In this document: positions 38,704 through 47,159 of the stretch, one piece after another
How positions within the stretch are numbered: the stretch's first letter is position 1
Layout: every line of letters starts with the position of its first letter
NCBI RefSeq assembly: GCF_003596405.1
Contig: NZ_QYUR01000002.1
Location: forward strand, 822,501 to 886,500
Source: Pseudomonas cavernicola
Lineage (GTDB): Bacteria; Pseudomonadota; Gammaproteobacteria; Pseudomonadales; Pseudomonadaceae
Length of the DNA stretch: 64,000 bases
Direction: 5' to 3'
Notes under the pieces: model-generated
Told to the model about the DNA's origin: nothing
Database searches by the model: none
The model's input: the letters and a program-made list of their open reading frames with translations, nothing else
Translations under genes and position numbers: made by a program

Positions 38704-39488
38704 ACACGCAAAATCCCTTGTGGCGCTTCGCCGGCATGCGCCCGGCGGCCTGGTTCTTCTTCATCTTCCTGTATCTGCCGATTCTGGTGCTGGTGGTGCT
38801 GAGCTTCAACGGCGGGCAATCGGCGACCCTCTGGGATGGCTTCAGCTTGAAATGGTACTCGGTGGTGGCGAATGATCCGGACATCGTCCGCGCGGCGAAG
38901 AACTCGCTGATCGTCGCCAGCTTCGCCACCTTGATTTCCACCGGCCTGGCCACCTTGGCCGCGCTGGGCATGCGCGGCCGCGCTTTCCGCGGGCAGACCC
39001 TGATGAGCGGCGTACTCGGCCTGCCGCTGCTGGTGCCGGAGATTGTCACCGCGGTGGCGACCCTGATGTTCTTCGCCTTTATCGGTTTGAAGCTGTCGCT
39101 GTTCACCATCCTGATCGCCCATGTGGTGTTCTGCATCCCCTTCGCCTACCTGCCGATCCGAGCACGCCTGGAGGGCATGAACCCGCAACTGCTGGAAGCT
39201 GCTGCCGATCTCTACGCCTCTCCCTGGCACGCGTTCTGGAAGGTGAGCTTTCCGCTGCTGATGCCGGGGATTGTCTCGGGAGCGATGCTGGCGTTCATCA
39301 TTTCCATGGACGACTTCGTCATCACCTACTTCGTCGCCGGCGCCGGCTCCACCACCCTGCCGGTGTACATCTTCAGTTCGATCCGCATGGGTATTTCGCC
39401 GAAGATCAACGCGATTTCCTCGATCATTCTCGTGATTTCCATAGCGTTTGTTGCGTTGTCCTACTACGTCGGTCAGCGCAAACGCTGA
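38700..39488 (+). CDS. Polyamine ABC transporter permease 2 (PotC/PotI type)
   Basis: A 262-residue permease with six helices and the EAA loop EAAADLYASPWHAFWKVSFP. The FIISMDDFVITYFVAGAGSTTLP block is diagnostic of PotC/PotI. It forms the heterodimeric channel with the preceding permease. The substrate-binding protein gene follows after 29 bases. Confidence 0.93.
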   Translation: MNTQNPLWRFAGMRPAAWFFFIFLYLPILVLVVLSFNGGQSATLWDGFSLKWYSVVANDPDIVRAAKNSLIVASFATLISTGLATLAALGMRGRAFRGQTLMSGVLGLPLLVPEIVTAVATLMFFAFIGLKLSLFTILIAHVVFCIPFAYLPIRARLEGMNPQLLEAAADLYASPWHAFWKVSFPLLMPGIVSGAMLAFIISMDDFVITYFVAGAGSTTLPVYIFSSIRMGISPKINAISSIILVISIAFVALSYYVGQRKR

Positions 39489-39517
39489 CCTCACTCCGAC
39501 CTGCAAGGAGATTTGCC

Positions 39518-40564
39518 ATGCACCTACGCCGTACCTCGCTCGCGCTGTCCATCCTCTGCGGTTTCAGCCTCGCCAGTTCGGCCCAGGCCGCCGGCACCCT
39601 GCACTTCGCCAACTGGTCGGACTATTACCCGCCGGAGCTGCTGAAGAAGTTCGAGGCCGACACCGGGATCAAGGCCACGCTGGACGCCTACGACTCCAAC
39701 GAAACCCTGCTGGCCAAGCTGAAAGCCGGCGGCGGCAGCTATGACGTGGTAGTACCGTCCGACAGCTTTATCGAGATCATGGTCAAAGAGGACCTACTGC
39801 AGAAATTCGACAAGAGCAAACTGCCCAACCTGGCAAACCTCAAGCCAACCTTCAAGGAGCTGCGCTTCGACCCCGGCCACGACTACAGCGTGCCGTATCT
39901 GTGGGGTACCACGGGCTATAGCTATGACAGCACCCAAGTGCCGGGCGGCAAGCTGGAAGAAAGCTGGAAATCCTTCTTCGAACCACCGGCCGAGCTGAAG
40001 GGCAAGGTGGTGGCGCTCAACTCCATCGAAGAGGTGTACATCCCGGCGGCCTTCTACCTAGGCGTCGACCAGTGCACCGAAGACCCAAAGGTCGCGCTGC
40101 AAATCCAAGAAGTGCTGCTCAAGCAGAAGCCCATGCTGGCCATGTACAACAGCGACGGCACCATCGAGCGGATGGCCGCCGGTGAAGTGGCGATGCACGA
40201 ACAGTGGAACGGAGCCTTCCACCGCGCCCACGCGCAGCGCTCGACCCTCACTTACGTCTATCCGAAGGAAGGTATCAACGTCTTCATCGACAACTTGGTC
40301 ATCCCCAAAGACGCCACCAACGTCGCCGAGGCCCACACTTTTATCAACTGGATGATGCAGCCGGAGAACATCGCCGCCGCCTCCAACTTCGCCAAGTACA
40401 ACAATGCCATCGAGGGCTCGGACAAGTTCATGGACAAGGAGTTGTTCGACGACCCGGCGATCAACACCCCGGCCGACAAACTCGAGCGCCTGAAGCCATT
40501 CAAACTCTGCTCGCCGAAGGCCCTGAGCCTGCGCAGCAAGGTCTGGACCAAGCTGAAGAAGTAA
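39518..40564 (+). CDS. Polyamine-type periplasmic substrate-binding protein (PotD/PotF type)
   Basis: A 348-residue periplasmic binding protein. The signal peptide covers residues 1-25 (ending SSAQAAG). The mature protein begins with FANWSDYYPPELLKKFEADT and has VPYLWGTTGYSYD, hallmarks of PotD/PotF. The ligand (putrescine, spermidine, acetylated polyamine or another amine) cannot be told from sequence alone. The adjacent acetylpolyamine deacetylase gene makes acetylated polyamines plausible. The start has AAGGAG 8 bases upstream. Confidence 0.92.
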   Translation: MHLRRTSLALSILCGFSLASSAQAAGTLHFANWSDYYPPELLKKFEADTGIKATLDAYDSNETLLAKLKAGGGSYDVVVPSDSFIEIMVKEDLLQKFDKSKLPNLANLKPTFKELRFDPGHDYSVPYLWGTTGYSYDSTQVPGGKLEESWKSFFEPPAELKGKVVALNSIEEVYIPAAFYLGVDQCTEDPKVALQIQEVLLKQKPMLAMYNSDGTIERMAAGEVAMHEQWNGAFHRAHAQRSTLTYVYPKEGINVFIDNLVIPKDATNVAEAHTFINWMMQPENIAAASNFAKYNNAIEGSDKFMDKELFDDPAINTPADKLERLKPFKLCSPKALSLRSKVWTKLKK

Positions 40565-40581
40565 CGGACGGCATGGCCCCT

Positions 40582-40690
40582 GTAGGAGCGAGCTTGTGCC
40601 CCACATGGATGTGGGAAATGCAGTCAGCCGTAAGGAACGGCTGCTGCCTCGCGATATACCCGCGCAATCGCGAGCAGAGCTCGCTCCTAC
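40582..40690. repeat. REP-type repeat with inner CCCACATGGATGTGGG module
   Basis: Arms GTAGGAGCGAGC/GCTCGCTCCTAC with the same inner CCCACATGGATGTGGG and CCGTAAGGAACGG modules as the copy at 6854-6959. It separates the binding-protein gene from the deacetylase. Confidence 0.85.
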
Positions 40691-40752
40691 AACAAGCAGG
40701 CCTGCGTGCTCCTACTCACGGAACCGAACCCAGCACCGCCGAGACAACACCT

Positions 40753-41784
40753 ATGCTGACTATTTATAGCGACGACCATCACCTGCACCACGGCAAGCAC
40801 GAGCTGATCGGCGGCCAATTCAAGCCCTGCTTCGAGATGCCCAGCCGCGCCGACATGGTGCTCGACCGAGCCAAAGCCGTTGCTCTCGGCAACGTGCAGA
40901 GCCCACTGGACTTTGGCCTGGCGCCGATCCGCCGGGTGCATAGCGAGGGCTTCCTGCGCTTTTTGCAAAACGCCTGGGCCGACTGGCAAGCCATCGGCCG
41001 TAGCCACGACATGCTGCCGATCGCCTGGCCCACCCGGCGCCTGCGACAAGTGGAACCGACCGACATCGACGGCCGCCTTGGCTACTACTCCTTCGACGCC
41101 GGCGCCCCCATCACCGCCGGTACCTGGCAGGCCATCCTCAGCTCGGCCAACGTCGCCCTGACCGGCCAGGCCGAACTGGCCAAGGGCGCGCGTGGGGTCT
41201 TCTCGCTGTGCCGGCCGCCGGGCCACCACGCCGCCGCCGACTATATGGGCGGCTATTGCTACCTGAACAACGCCGCCATCGCCGTGCAGGCGCTGCTCGA
41301 TCTCGGCGCCAAACGCGTGGCGGTGCTGGATGTGGACTACCACCATGGCAACGGCACCCAGGACATCTTCTACGACCGCGCCGACGTGCTGTTCACCTCG
41401 ATCCACGGCGACCCGCGCTTCGAGTACCCGTACTTCCTCGGCTTTGCCGACGAGAAAGGCACAGGTGTCGGTGCAGGCTTCAACTTCAACTATCCATTGG
41501 CTGCCGGCAGCGATTGGTCGGTCTGGAGCCTGGCGCTGGCGGATGCCTGCCGGCAGATTCACGAGTACGCACCAGACGCGCTGGTCGTATCGCTCGGGGT
41601 GGACACCTTCAAGGCAGACCCGATCTCGCAGTTCAAGCTGGACAGCCCGGACTACCTGCGAATGGGCGAAGTGATCGGCAAACTTGGGTTGCAGACCCTG
41701 TTCGTCATGGAGGGTGGCTATGCCGTAGAGGAGATCGGCATCAATGCCGTGAACGTGTTGCAGGGCTTCGACAGCATCGCGTAG
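40753..41784 (+). CDS. Acetylpolyamine amidohydrolase (histone deacetylase family)
   Basis: A 343-residue zinc hydrolase removing acetyl groups from acetylated polyamines. The active site has the tandem histidines in CRPPGHHAAADYMGGYCY, zinc ligands Asp and His in VLDVDYHHGNGTQDIFY, and the third aspartate in GVDTFKADPI; HGDPRFEYPYF is the loop that shapes the narrow acetylpolyamine channel and dimer interface. It corresponds to PAO1 PA0321 from memory. The frame is open upstream through the previous gene, but MLTIYSDDHHLHHGKHEL is the family start. The TAG stop is in the GTAGG edge of a repeat. Confidence 0.94.
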   Translation: MLTIYSDDHHLHHGKHELIGGQFKPCFEMPSRADMVLDRAKAVALGNVQSPLDFGLAPIRRVHSEGFLRFLQNAWADWQAIGRSHDMLPIAWPTRRLRQVEPTDIDGRLGYYSFDAGAPITAGTWQAILSSANVALTGQAELAKGARGVFSLCRPPGHHAAADYMGGYCYLNNAAIAVQALLDLGAKRVAVLDVDYHHGNGTQDIFYDRADVLFTSIHGDPRFEYPYFLGFADEKGTGVGAGFNFNYPLAAGSDWSVWSLALADACRQIHEYAPDALVVSLGVDTFKADPISQFKLDSPDYLRMGEVIGKLGLQTLFVMEGGYAVEEIGINAVNVLQGFDSIA

Positions 41785-41914
41785 GTTGGTGCTGAACGCA
41801 GTGATGCCCAACAAGGAGTCGCTTAGCGACTCCCTCTGCTCGGTCTTGAACGTGAACGCCCGGCCTTGCAGGCCGGTTGCGGGGCATCGCTTCGCTCAGC
41901 ACCAACCTACCACC
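41781..41914. repeat. GTAGGTTGGTGCTGA ... TCAGCACCAACCTAC inverted-repeat element
   Basis: The 15-bp ends are perfect inverted repeats around 104 bases that contain the further small palindromes AGTCGCTTAGCGACT and CCGGCCTTGCAGGCCGG. The left GTAGG includes the stop codon of the amidohydrolase. It could also fold as one long hairpin acting as a terminator. Confidence 0.8.
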
Positions 41915-41928
41915 AACCCATCGCCGGG

Positions 41929-42279
41929 TTACTTCAGCACTTCGACGATATCGACGTCGATTTCCCGGCCGGTCAGGTGGCGTTCGACTTCACCGCTGAG
42001 CCTGACCTTGGCCTGCTCGGAAACGGCTTGCGGCGGCCAGTCCTCATCATCGATCTCGACTTCCAGGGTGCCGGTGGCATCCTGGAACTCATAGGTGTCG
42101 TCTTTCAGACGTTTGACGATCTGCCCTTGCAGCATCACCGGCGTGTCATCGGCAGCTTCCAGGGCCGCGGCGACCGTGGTGATCTGCATATTGGCGCCCG
42201 GGCCGGTGTAACCGCCGGCCGCCAGAGCCGCGCCGGACAACAGTGGAGCAAACAGCAGAGCGAGTACTTGAGCTTTCAT
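41929..42279 (-). CDS. carO: CarO-like YgiW/YdeI-family OB-fold stress protein
   Basis: A 116-residue periplasmic protein with signal peptide (residues 1-20) and a single bacterial OB-fold: GYTGPGANMQITTVAAALEA then DDTPVMLQGQIVKRLKDDTY and FQDATGTLEVEIDDEDW, which is the BOF signature. Its place next to the amidohydrolase matches PAO1 PA0320, named CarO for calcium-regulated OB-fold, from memory. Relatives take part in peroxide, cadmium or calcium stress. Transcription is opposite to the upstream gene. It shares a strand with the propeller gene 83 bases upstream. Confidence 0.88.
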   Translation of the reverse strand: MKAQVLALLFAPLLSGAALAAGGYTGPGANMQITTVAAALEAADDTPVMLQGQIVKRLKDDTYEFQDATGTLEVEIDDEDWPPQAVSEQAKVRLSGEVERHLTGREIDVDIVEVLK

Positions 42280-42362
42280 AGCGAGGTTCCCATCACAGTG
42301 GTTGATGGGGCCAGGCTAAAGGGCGTGGCTGAACTGAGGCTTAATTGCGCCTTAAGCCAAGC

Positions 42363-43307
42363 TTAAGACGCCGGCACCTCGGCCGTCGCCGGCTCAGGCG
42401 ACTCAGGCTCCTTGCGAAACACATAGAACAGGTTCGGCTCGCTGACCATGTAGATGGTGCCCTGCTCGTCGATGGCCACGCCCTCGGCGCGCGGGATGCT
42501 CTTGTGCAGGCCGTTCATGCCGCCGTACAGGCTGATGAAGCTGATCGGCTGGCCGTGCTCATCCAGCTCCAGCAACAGCTTGGACTGAGCCGACAGTACC
42601 AGGGAGTGGCCCGTGCGCGGGTCGACGCTCAGCGCCGAGAGGTTGCGCATGTACAACTGGTCGCTGGGCAGCGGTACCATCTTGCCCTCGAGCCCCGCAG
42701 TGCCATCGCTGCTCCAGCTGAACATGGCCGTGGGCGAACGCTCTTTACCCAACAGCAAACGCTGCTGGGCCGGATCCCAGGCAATGCCCTCGAAGCCCTT
42801 ATTGCCCGAATCGGCGAAGCCCAGGTCGAACTCCTGGGTATCGATGGCGCGCAATTCGATGGTCAGCGGGCTGAGCTTGAAAATCGATAGCGTACGTCGG
42901 CGCTCATCGGTGATCGCCATATTGCCATTGCTCAGCATCGCCACTCCTTCCGGGTTGGAGAAGCCGATCAGGTCGATACGCCGCAGCACTTCGCCATCCA
43001 GGCTCAACTCGACCAATTGGGGGTCCATGCCGGTCACGGTGAATAGCGTCTTGCTTTCGGGGTTGTAGGTCAGGTCCGAGGGTTCGTCGTCATCCAGATC
43101 GGCCAGAGGCTTGGCCTGGATCACCGCGCGGTAACCCGGCAACCAGATGCTGGCATCGCGCTGGGATTGGCTGACATTGCGTTCGTCGAACCAGTACAGC
43201 CCCTGCCCGAGCCAACGCTGGGTGTAGCCAAGGACCGCAACGACCAGGACAACGAAAACCAGCAGGAGCCGGCGCGGGCGCCACAGACGGGACAAAAGGT
43301 TAGACAT
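42363..43307 (-). CDS. SdiA-regulated/YjiK-family beta-propeller protein, CarP paralogue
   Basis: A 314-residue protein with N-terminal hydrophobic anchor (residues 12-30) and repeated propeller motifs: DDEPSDLTYNPESKTLFTVT, IDLIGFSNPEGVAML, NKGFEGIAWDPAQQRLLLGK. The layout, anchor and C-terminal NLFYVFRK match the CarP-like protein at 34376-35296, so they are paralogues. It is probably held at the periplasmic face of the inner membrane. It is likely co-transcribed with the OB-fold gene downstream. The function is unknown. Confidence 0.85.
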   Translation of the reverse strand: MSNLLSRLWRPRRLLLVFVVLVVAVLGYTQRWLGQGLYWFDERNVSQSQRDASIWLPGYRAVIQAKPLADLDDDEPSDLTYNPESKTLFTVTGMDPQLVELSLDGEVLRRIDLIGFSNPEGVAMLSNGNMAITDERRRTLSIFKLSPLTIELRAIDTQEFDLGFADSGNKGFEGIAWDPAQQRLLLGKERSPTAMFSWSSDGTAGLEGKMVPLPSDQLYMRNLSALSVDPRTGHSLVLSAQSKLLLELDEHGQPISFISLYGGMNGLHKSIPRAEGVAIDEQGTIYMVSEPNLFYVFRKEPESPEPATAEVPAS

Positions 43308-43418
43308 ATGAACCGGCTCGACAAGACAAAGACGGGCAAACTAGCCGCCACTGCATGACAGTCCCCTAACATCATCCCTGACAGAACCCTGGTCTCTGCA
43401 GCGCAGAGACCACCGACC

Positions 43419-44084
43419 TTACAACACCTGGCTGACGAAACGCGAGTGGCCGACCAGCTCCAGTACCAGCTCATCGCCGCGGCTCAGCGGGCCAACACCG
43501 GCCGGCGTGCCGGTCAGCAGCACATCGCCCGGCTGCAGGCTGAAGTGGCCGCAGATGTGCTGGATCATCGGCAGGATCGGGTTGAGCATGTCGCGGCTAT
43601 TACCGTCCTGACGCACTTCGCCGTTGATGCTCAGGCGAATGCCGATGTCAGTCAGGTCTTCGATTGCGCTGCCCGGCACGAAAGGCGCAAGCACGCAGGC
43701 GCCGTCGAAGGACTTGGCGACCTCCCAGGGGTAACCCTTTTCCTTGAGCCTGGCTTGCACGTCGCGCAGGGTCAGGTCGAGCGCCGGGGCGAAGCCGGAA
43801 ATGGCGTCCAGCACTTCTTCCTGGTTCGGCGTGCGCGATAGCGGTTTGCCGATCAGCACGGCGATTTCCGCCTCGTAATGCACTACGCCGCGATCCACAG
43901 GAATGCTGAAGCCACCCTCCAGCGGCACCACGCAACTACCCGGCTTGATGAACAGCAGCGGCTCGCTCGGCACCGGGTTATCCAACTCCTTGGCGTGCTC
44001 GGCGTAGTTGCGGCCGATACACACCACCTTGCCCAGCGGGAAGTGGATGCGAGTGCCGTCGATGTACTGGTGCTGGTAGCTCAT
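43419..44084 (-). CDS. Fumarylacetoacetate hydrolase (FAH) family protein
   Basis: A 221-residue FAH-fold enzyme, as in oxaloacetate decarboxylase/acylpyruvase proteins (YcgM, FAHD1). The metal-binding residues are in VHYEAEIAVLIG, with VVCIGRNYAEHAKEL at the N-terminus and LTGTPAGVGPLSRGD near the C-terminus. The start at 44084 (MSYQHQYIDGTRI) gives the usual length; the frame runs 22 codons further. Neighbouring central-metabolism genes would fit an oxaloacetate- or acylpyruvate-clearing role, but this is a guess. Confidence 0.92.
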   Translation of the reverse strand: MSYQHQYIDGTRIHFPLGKVVCIGRNYAEHAKELDNPVPSEPLLFIKPGSCVVPLEGGFSIPVDRGVVHYEAEIAVLIGKPLSRTPNQEEVLDAISGFAPALDLTLRDVQARLKEKGYPWEVAKSFDGACVLAPFVPGSAIEDLTDIGIRLSINGEVRQDGNSRDMLNPILPMIQHICGHFSLQPGDVLLTGTPAGVGPLSRGDELVLELVGHSRFVSQVL

Positions 44085-44102
44085 ACCGATTCCTAATCTC
44101 TG

Positions 44103-44191
44103 GTAGGGCGGGTGAAACCCGCCATCCGGCCCTGCTGGCCGGTGCTTCAATGGGTGCCGACGGCAGCAACGCGGGTTACAACCCGCCCTAC
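44103..44191. repeat. GTAGG/CCTAC repeat, diverged copy
   Basis: GTAGGGCGGGTGAAACCCGC to GCGGGTTACAACCCGCCCTAC. It is a variant of the GGGTTAGCC family with different inner arms, immediately upstream of the FAH gene. Confidence 0.7.
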
Positions 44192-44206
44192 AACTACGCC
44201 TTACCC

Positions 44207-44267
44207 GTAGGAGCGAGCATCGCGAGCGATCACTCGGGGGCCAATCGCGAGCAGAGCTCGCTCCTAC
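44207..44267. repeat. REP-type repeat, short copy
   Basis: GTAGGAGCGAGCATCGCGAG followed by TCGCGAGCAGAGCTCGCTCC and TAC. It lies just before the 3' end of the dehydrogenase gene. Confidence 0.85.
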
Positions 44268-44281
44268 AAGAGCCCGACGCG

Positions 44282-45673
44282 TCAGGCGAAGATTTTACCG
44301 GGGTTCATGATGCCGTTTGGATCGAAGGTGGCCTTGATCGCCTTCATGTAGGCAATCTCCACTTCCGAACGGCTGTAAGTCAGGTAGTCGCGCTTGGTCA
44401 TACCGACGCCATGCTCGGCGGAGATCGAGCCGTTGTACTTCTGCACGATCTCGAACACCCACTTATTCACCGTGGCGCACTTGGCGAAGAACTCGTCCTT
44501 GCTCAGGTTGTCTGGCTTGAGGATGTTCAGGTGCAGGTTGCCGTCACCGATATGGCCGAACCAGACGATCTCGAAGTCCGGGTAGTGTTCGCCGACGATA
44601 GCGTCGATATCGTGCAAGAAGGCTGGCACTTTCGCCACGGTTACCGAAATATCGTTTTTGTACGGGGTCCAGTGCGAGATGGTCTCGGAGATGAACTCAC
44701 GCAGTTTCCAGAGGTTCTGCAGCTGCTGTTCGCTCTGGCTCATCACGCCATCGAGCACCCAGCCCTGCTCGACGCAATGCTCAAAGGTGGCCAACGCAGC
44801 ATTGGCGACTTCCTCGGTGGAGGCCTCGAACTCCAGCAGCGCATAGAACGGGCAATCGGTGTCGAACGGCGCCGGCACATCGCCACGCGCCAGCACCTTG
44901 GCCAGCGCCTTGTCGGAGAAAAACTCGAAGGCCGTCAGGTCCAGCTTGTTCTGGAAGGCATGCAGCACCGGCATGATCGAGTCGAAATCAGCCGCGCCAA
45001 GGACCATCGCGGTGAGGTTCTGCGGGGCGCGATCGAGGCGCATGGTCGCTTCGACCACGAAGCCCAAAGTGCCTTCTGCGCCGATAAACAGCTGGCGCAG
45101 GTCGTAGCCGGTGGCGTTCTTGATCAGGTCTTTGTTCAACTCAAGCAGATCACCCTTGCCGGTGACGACTTTCAGCCCAGCCACCCAGTTGCGGGTCATG
45201 CCGTAGCGAATCACCTTGATTCCGCCGGCATTGGTGCCGATATTGCCGCCAATTTGACTGGAACCAGCCGAGGCGAAGTCCACCGGGTAGTACAGGCCCT
45301 GCTCTTCGGCGTACATCTGCAGCTGTTTGGTGACCACACCCGGCTGGCAGACCACGGTGCGGTCGAATTCGCTGAAGGCAAGAATCTGGTTCATGTAGTC
45401 GAAGGCCACCACCACTTCGCCATTGGCGGCGACGGCGGCGGCAGAAAGCCCGGTACGGCCACCCGAAGGCACCAGCGCGACCTGCTTGTCGTTCGCCCAG
45501 CGGACGATGGCTTGCACTTGCTCGATGCTCTTGGGGAAGACGATGGCCAGCGGCGCCGGGGCGAAATGCTTGGTCCAATCCTTGCCGTAGGTATTCAGGG
45601 AGTCGGCGTCGGTCAGCACCTTGCCAGGCTCAACCAGGGTCTTCAGCTGTTCAATCAGGGCAACGTCGGTCAT
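44282..45673 (-). CDS. FAD-linked D-2-hydroxyglutarate dehydrogenase (GlcD/VAO fold)
   Basis: A 463-residue flavoprotein. The PCMH-type FAD domain contains PSGGRTGLSAAAVA and GGNIGTNAGGIKVIRYG, and GAEGTLGFVVEATMRL closes it. The C-terminal cap has WFGHIGDGNLHLNI and SAEHGVGMTKRDYL, the metal-binding and signature segments of D-2-hydroxy acid dehydrogenases. It is divergent from serA. In pseudomonads this enzyme re-oxidises the D-2-hydroxyglutarate that SerA makes when it couples to 2-oxoglutarate, so it keeps serine synthesis moving. That assignment relies on published work in P. stutzeri and on synteny; D-lactate dehydrogenase is the alternative. Confidence 0.88.
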   Translation of the reverse strand: MTDVALIEQLKTLVEPGKVLTDADSLNTYGKDWTKHFAPAPLAIVFPKSIEQVQAIVRWANDKQVALVPSGGRTGLSAAAVAANGEVVVAFDYMNQILAFSEFDRTVVCQPGVVTKQLQMYAEEQGLYYPVDFASAGSSQIGGNIGTNAGGIKVIRYGMTRNWVAGLKVVTGKGDLLELNKDLIKNATGYDLRQLFIGAEGTLGFVVEATMRLDRAPQNLTAMVLGAADFDSIMPVLHAFQNKLDLTAFEFFSDKALAKVLARGDVPAPFDTDCPFYALLEFEASTEEVANAALATFEHCVEQGWVLDGVMSQSEQQLQNLWKLREFISETISHWTPYKNDISVTVAKVPAFLHDIDAIVGEHYPDFEIVWFGHIGDGNLHLNILKPDNLSKDEFFAKCATVNKWVFEIVQKYNGSISAEHGVGMTKRDYLTYSRSEVEIAYMKAIKATFDPNGIMNPGKIFA

Positions 45674-45872
45674 CTACGGAACTCTCGCAATATTCATGGT
45701 CGCCCTGAGAACGTTTCAGGTCGCAACCGAGCAAGGAAAAAGGAGAACATGCTAGCATACGCACCCCGCGAATCGTGCCCTCCGCTCGGTTTGCGCAGCG
45801 GCTCCACGCCGGCTCGGCCAGCCCGCGCTGTCCGCTTTCCCTGACATTTTTACCGGGACAACAGGTACTCAG

Positions 45873-47102
45873 ATGAGCAAGACCTCTCTCGACAAGAGCA
45901 AGATCAAGTTCCTTCTCCTGGAAGGCGTCCATCAATCCGCCGTGGACACCATCAAGGCTGCCGGCTACACCAACATTGAGTACCTGACCGGCTCGCTGCC
46001 TGAAGATCAGCTCAAGGAAAAGATCGCCGACGCCCACTTCATCGGCATTCGCTCGCGCACTCAGCTGACCGAAGAGATTTTCGACTGCGCGAAGAGGCTG
46101 GTCGCGGTCGGTTGCTTCTGCATCGGCACCAACCAGGTCGACCTGAACGCCGCCCGCGAACGCGGCATCGCGGTGTTCAACGCGCCCTATTCGAACACCC
46201 GCTCGGTGGCCGAACTGGTGCTGGCCGAAGCCATCCTGCTGCTGCGCGGCATCCCGGAAAAGAACGCCTCCTGCCACCGTGGCGGCTGGATCAAGAGCGC
46301 GGCCAATTCCTTCGAGATCCGCGGCAAGAAGCTCGGCATCGTCGGCTACGGCTCGATCGGCACCCAGCTCTCGGTGCTGGCCGAAGCGCTGGGCATGCAG
46401 GTGTATTTCTATGACGTGGTGACCAAGCTGCCGCTGGGCAACGCCACCCAGGTCGGTAAGCTGCACGATCTGCTCGGCATGGCCGATATCGTCTCGCTGC
46501 ACGTACCGGAACTGCCGTCCACCCAGTGGATGATCGGCGAGCCGGAAATCCGCGCGATGAAGAAGGGCGGCATCCTGATCAACGCGGCACGCGGCACGGT
46601 GGTCGAACTCGATCACCTGGCCAATGCGATCAAGGACAAACACCTGATCGGCGCCGCCATCGACGTGTTCCCGGTCGAGCCGCGCTCCAACGATGAAGAG
46701 TTCGAGAGCCCGCTGCGCGGCTTGGACAACGTGATCCTGACCCCGCACATCGGTGGTTCGACTGCCGAAGCGCAAGCCAACATCGGCCTGGAAGTCGCAG
46801 AGAAGTTGGTCAAGTACAGCGACAACGGTACCTCGGTGTCCTCGGTCAACTTCCCGGAAGTGGCGCTGCCCGCCCACCCCGGCAAGCACCGCCTGCTGCA
46901 CATTCACGAGAACGTGCCGGGTGTGATGAGCGAGATCAACAAGGTGTTCGCCGACAACGGCATCAACATCTCCGGTCAGTATCTGCAGACCAACGACAAG
47001 GTCGGCTACGTGGTGATCGACGTCGACGCCGACTACTCCGACCTGGCGCTGGAGAAGCTGCAACACGTCAACGGCACTATCCGTAGCCGCGTGCTGTTCT
47101 AA
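45873..47102 (+). CDS. serA: D-3-phosphoglycerate dehydrogenase
   Basis: A 409-residue NAD-dependent dehydrogenase, first step of serine synthesis. The Rossmann loop is GIVGYGSIGTQLSVLAEALG (about residues 155-174), the catalytic Arg/Glu/His triad lies in NAARGTVVEL and LTPHIGGST, and the C-terminal ACT domain (HENVPGVMSEINKVFADNGI) is the serine sensor. The length matches the E. coli type. Expected pairing is with the divergent D-2-hydroxyglutarate dehydrogenase. The start has ACAGG upstream. It ends at a strong terminator that is also a group IIC intron target. Confidence 0.97.
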   Translation: MSKTSLDKSKIKFLLLEGVHQSAVDTIKAAGYTNIEYLTGSLPEDQLKEKIADAHFIGIRSRTQLTEEIFDCAKRLVAVGCFCIGTNQVDLNAARERGIAVFNAPYSNTRSVAELVLAEAILLLRGIPEKNASCHRGGWIKSAANSFEIRGKKLGIVGYGSIGTQLSVLAEALGMQVYFYDVVTKLPLGNATQVGKLHDLLGMADIVSLHVPELPSTQWMIGEPEIRAMKKGGILINAARGTVVELDHLANAIKDKHLIGAAIDVFPVEPRSNDEEFESPLRGLDNVILTPHIGGSTAEAQANIGLEVAEKLVKYSDNGTSVSSVNFPEVALPAHPGKHRLLHIHENVPGVMSEINKVFADNGINISGQYLQTNDKVGYVVIDVDADYSDLALEKLQHVNGTIRSRVLF

Positions 47103-47127
47103 GCACGCTGCGGCAAAGTGACCGTGA

Positions 47128-47155
47128 AAAGGGAGGCTTCGGCCTCCCTTTTTTG
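47128..47155 (+). terminator. Rho-independent terminator of serA
   Basis: AAAAGGGAGGC, TTCG tetraloop, GCCTCCCTTTTTT. It begins 25 bases after the serA stop. The group IIC intron starts four bases after the T-tract, the normal insertion position for this intron class. Confidence 0.93.
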
Positions 47156-47159
47156 TGTG

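Noticed and set aside
40204..41784. A possible fusion of the binding-protein region with the deacetylase
   Set aside because: The frame upstream of 40753 is a different frame from the binding-protein gene and crosses a REP element; the deacetylase start is the canonical MLTIYSDDHH.
44150..47066. Long open frames opposite the D-2-hydroxyglutarate dehydrogenase and serA
   Set aside because: Shadows of two clear genes, with no recognisable protein motifs.
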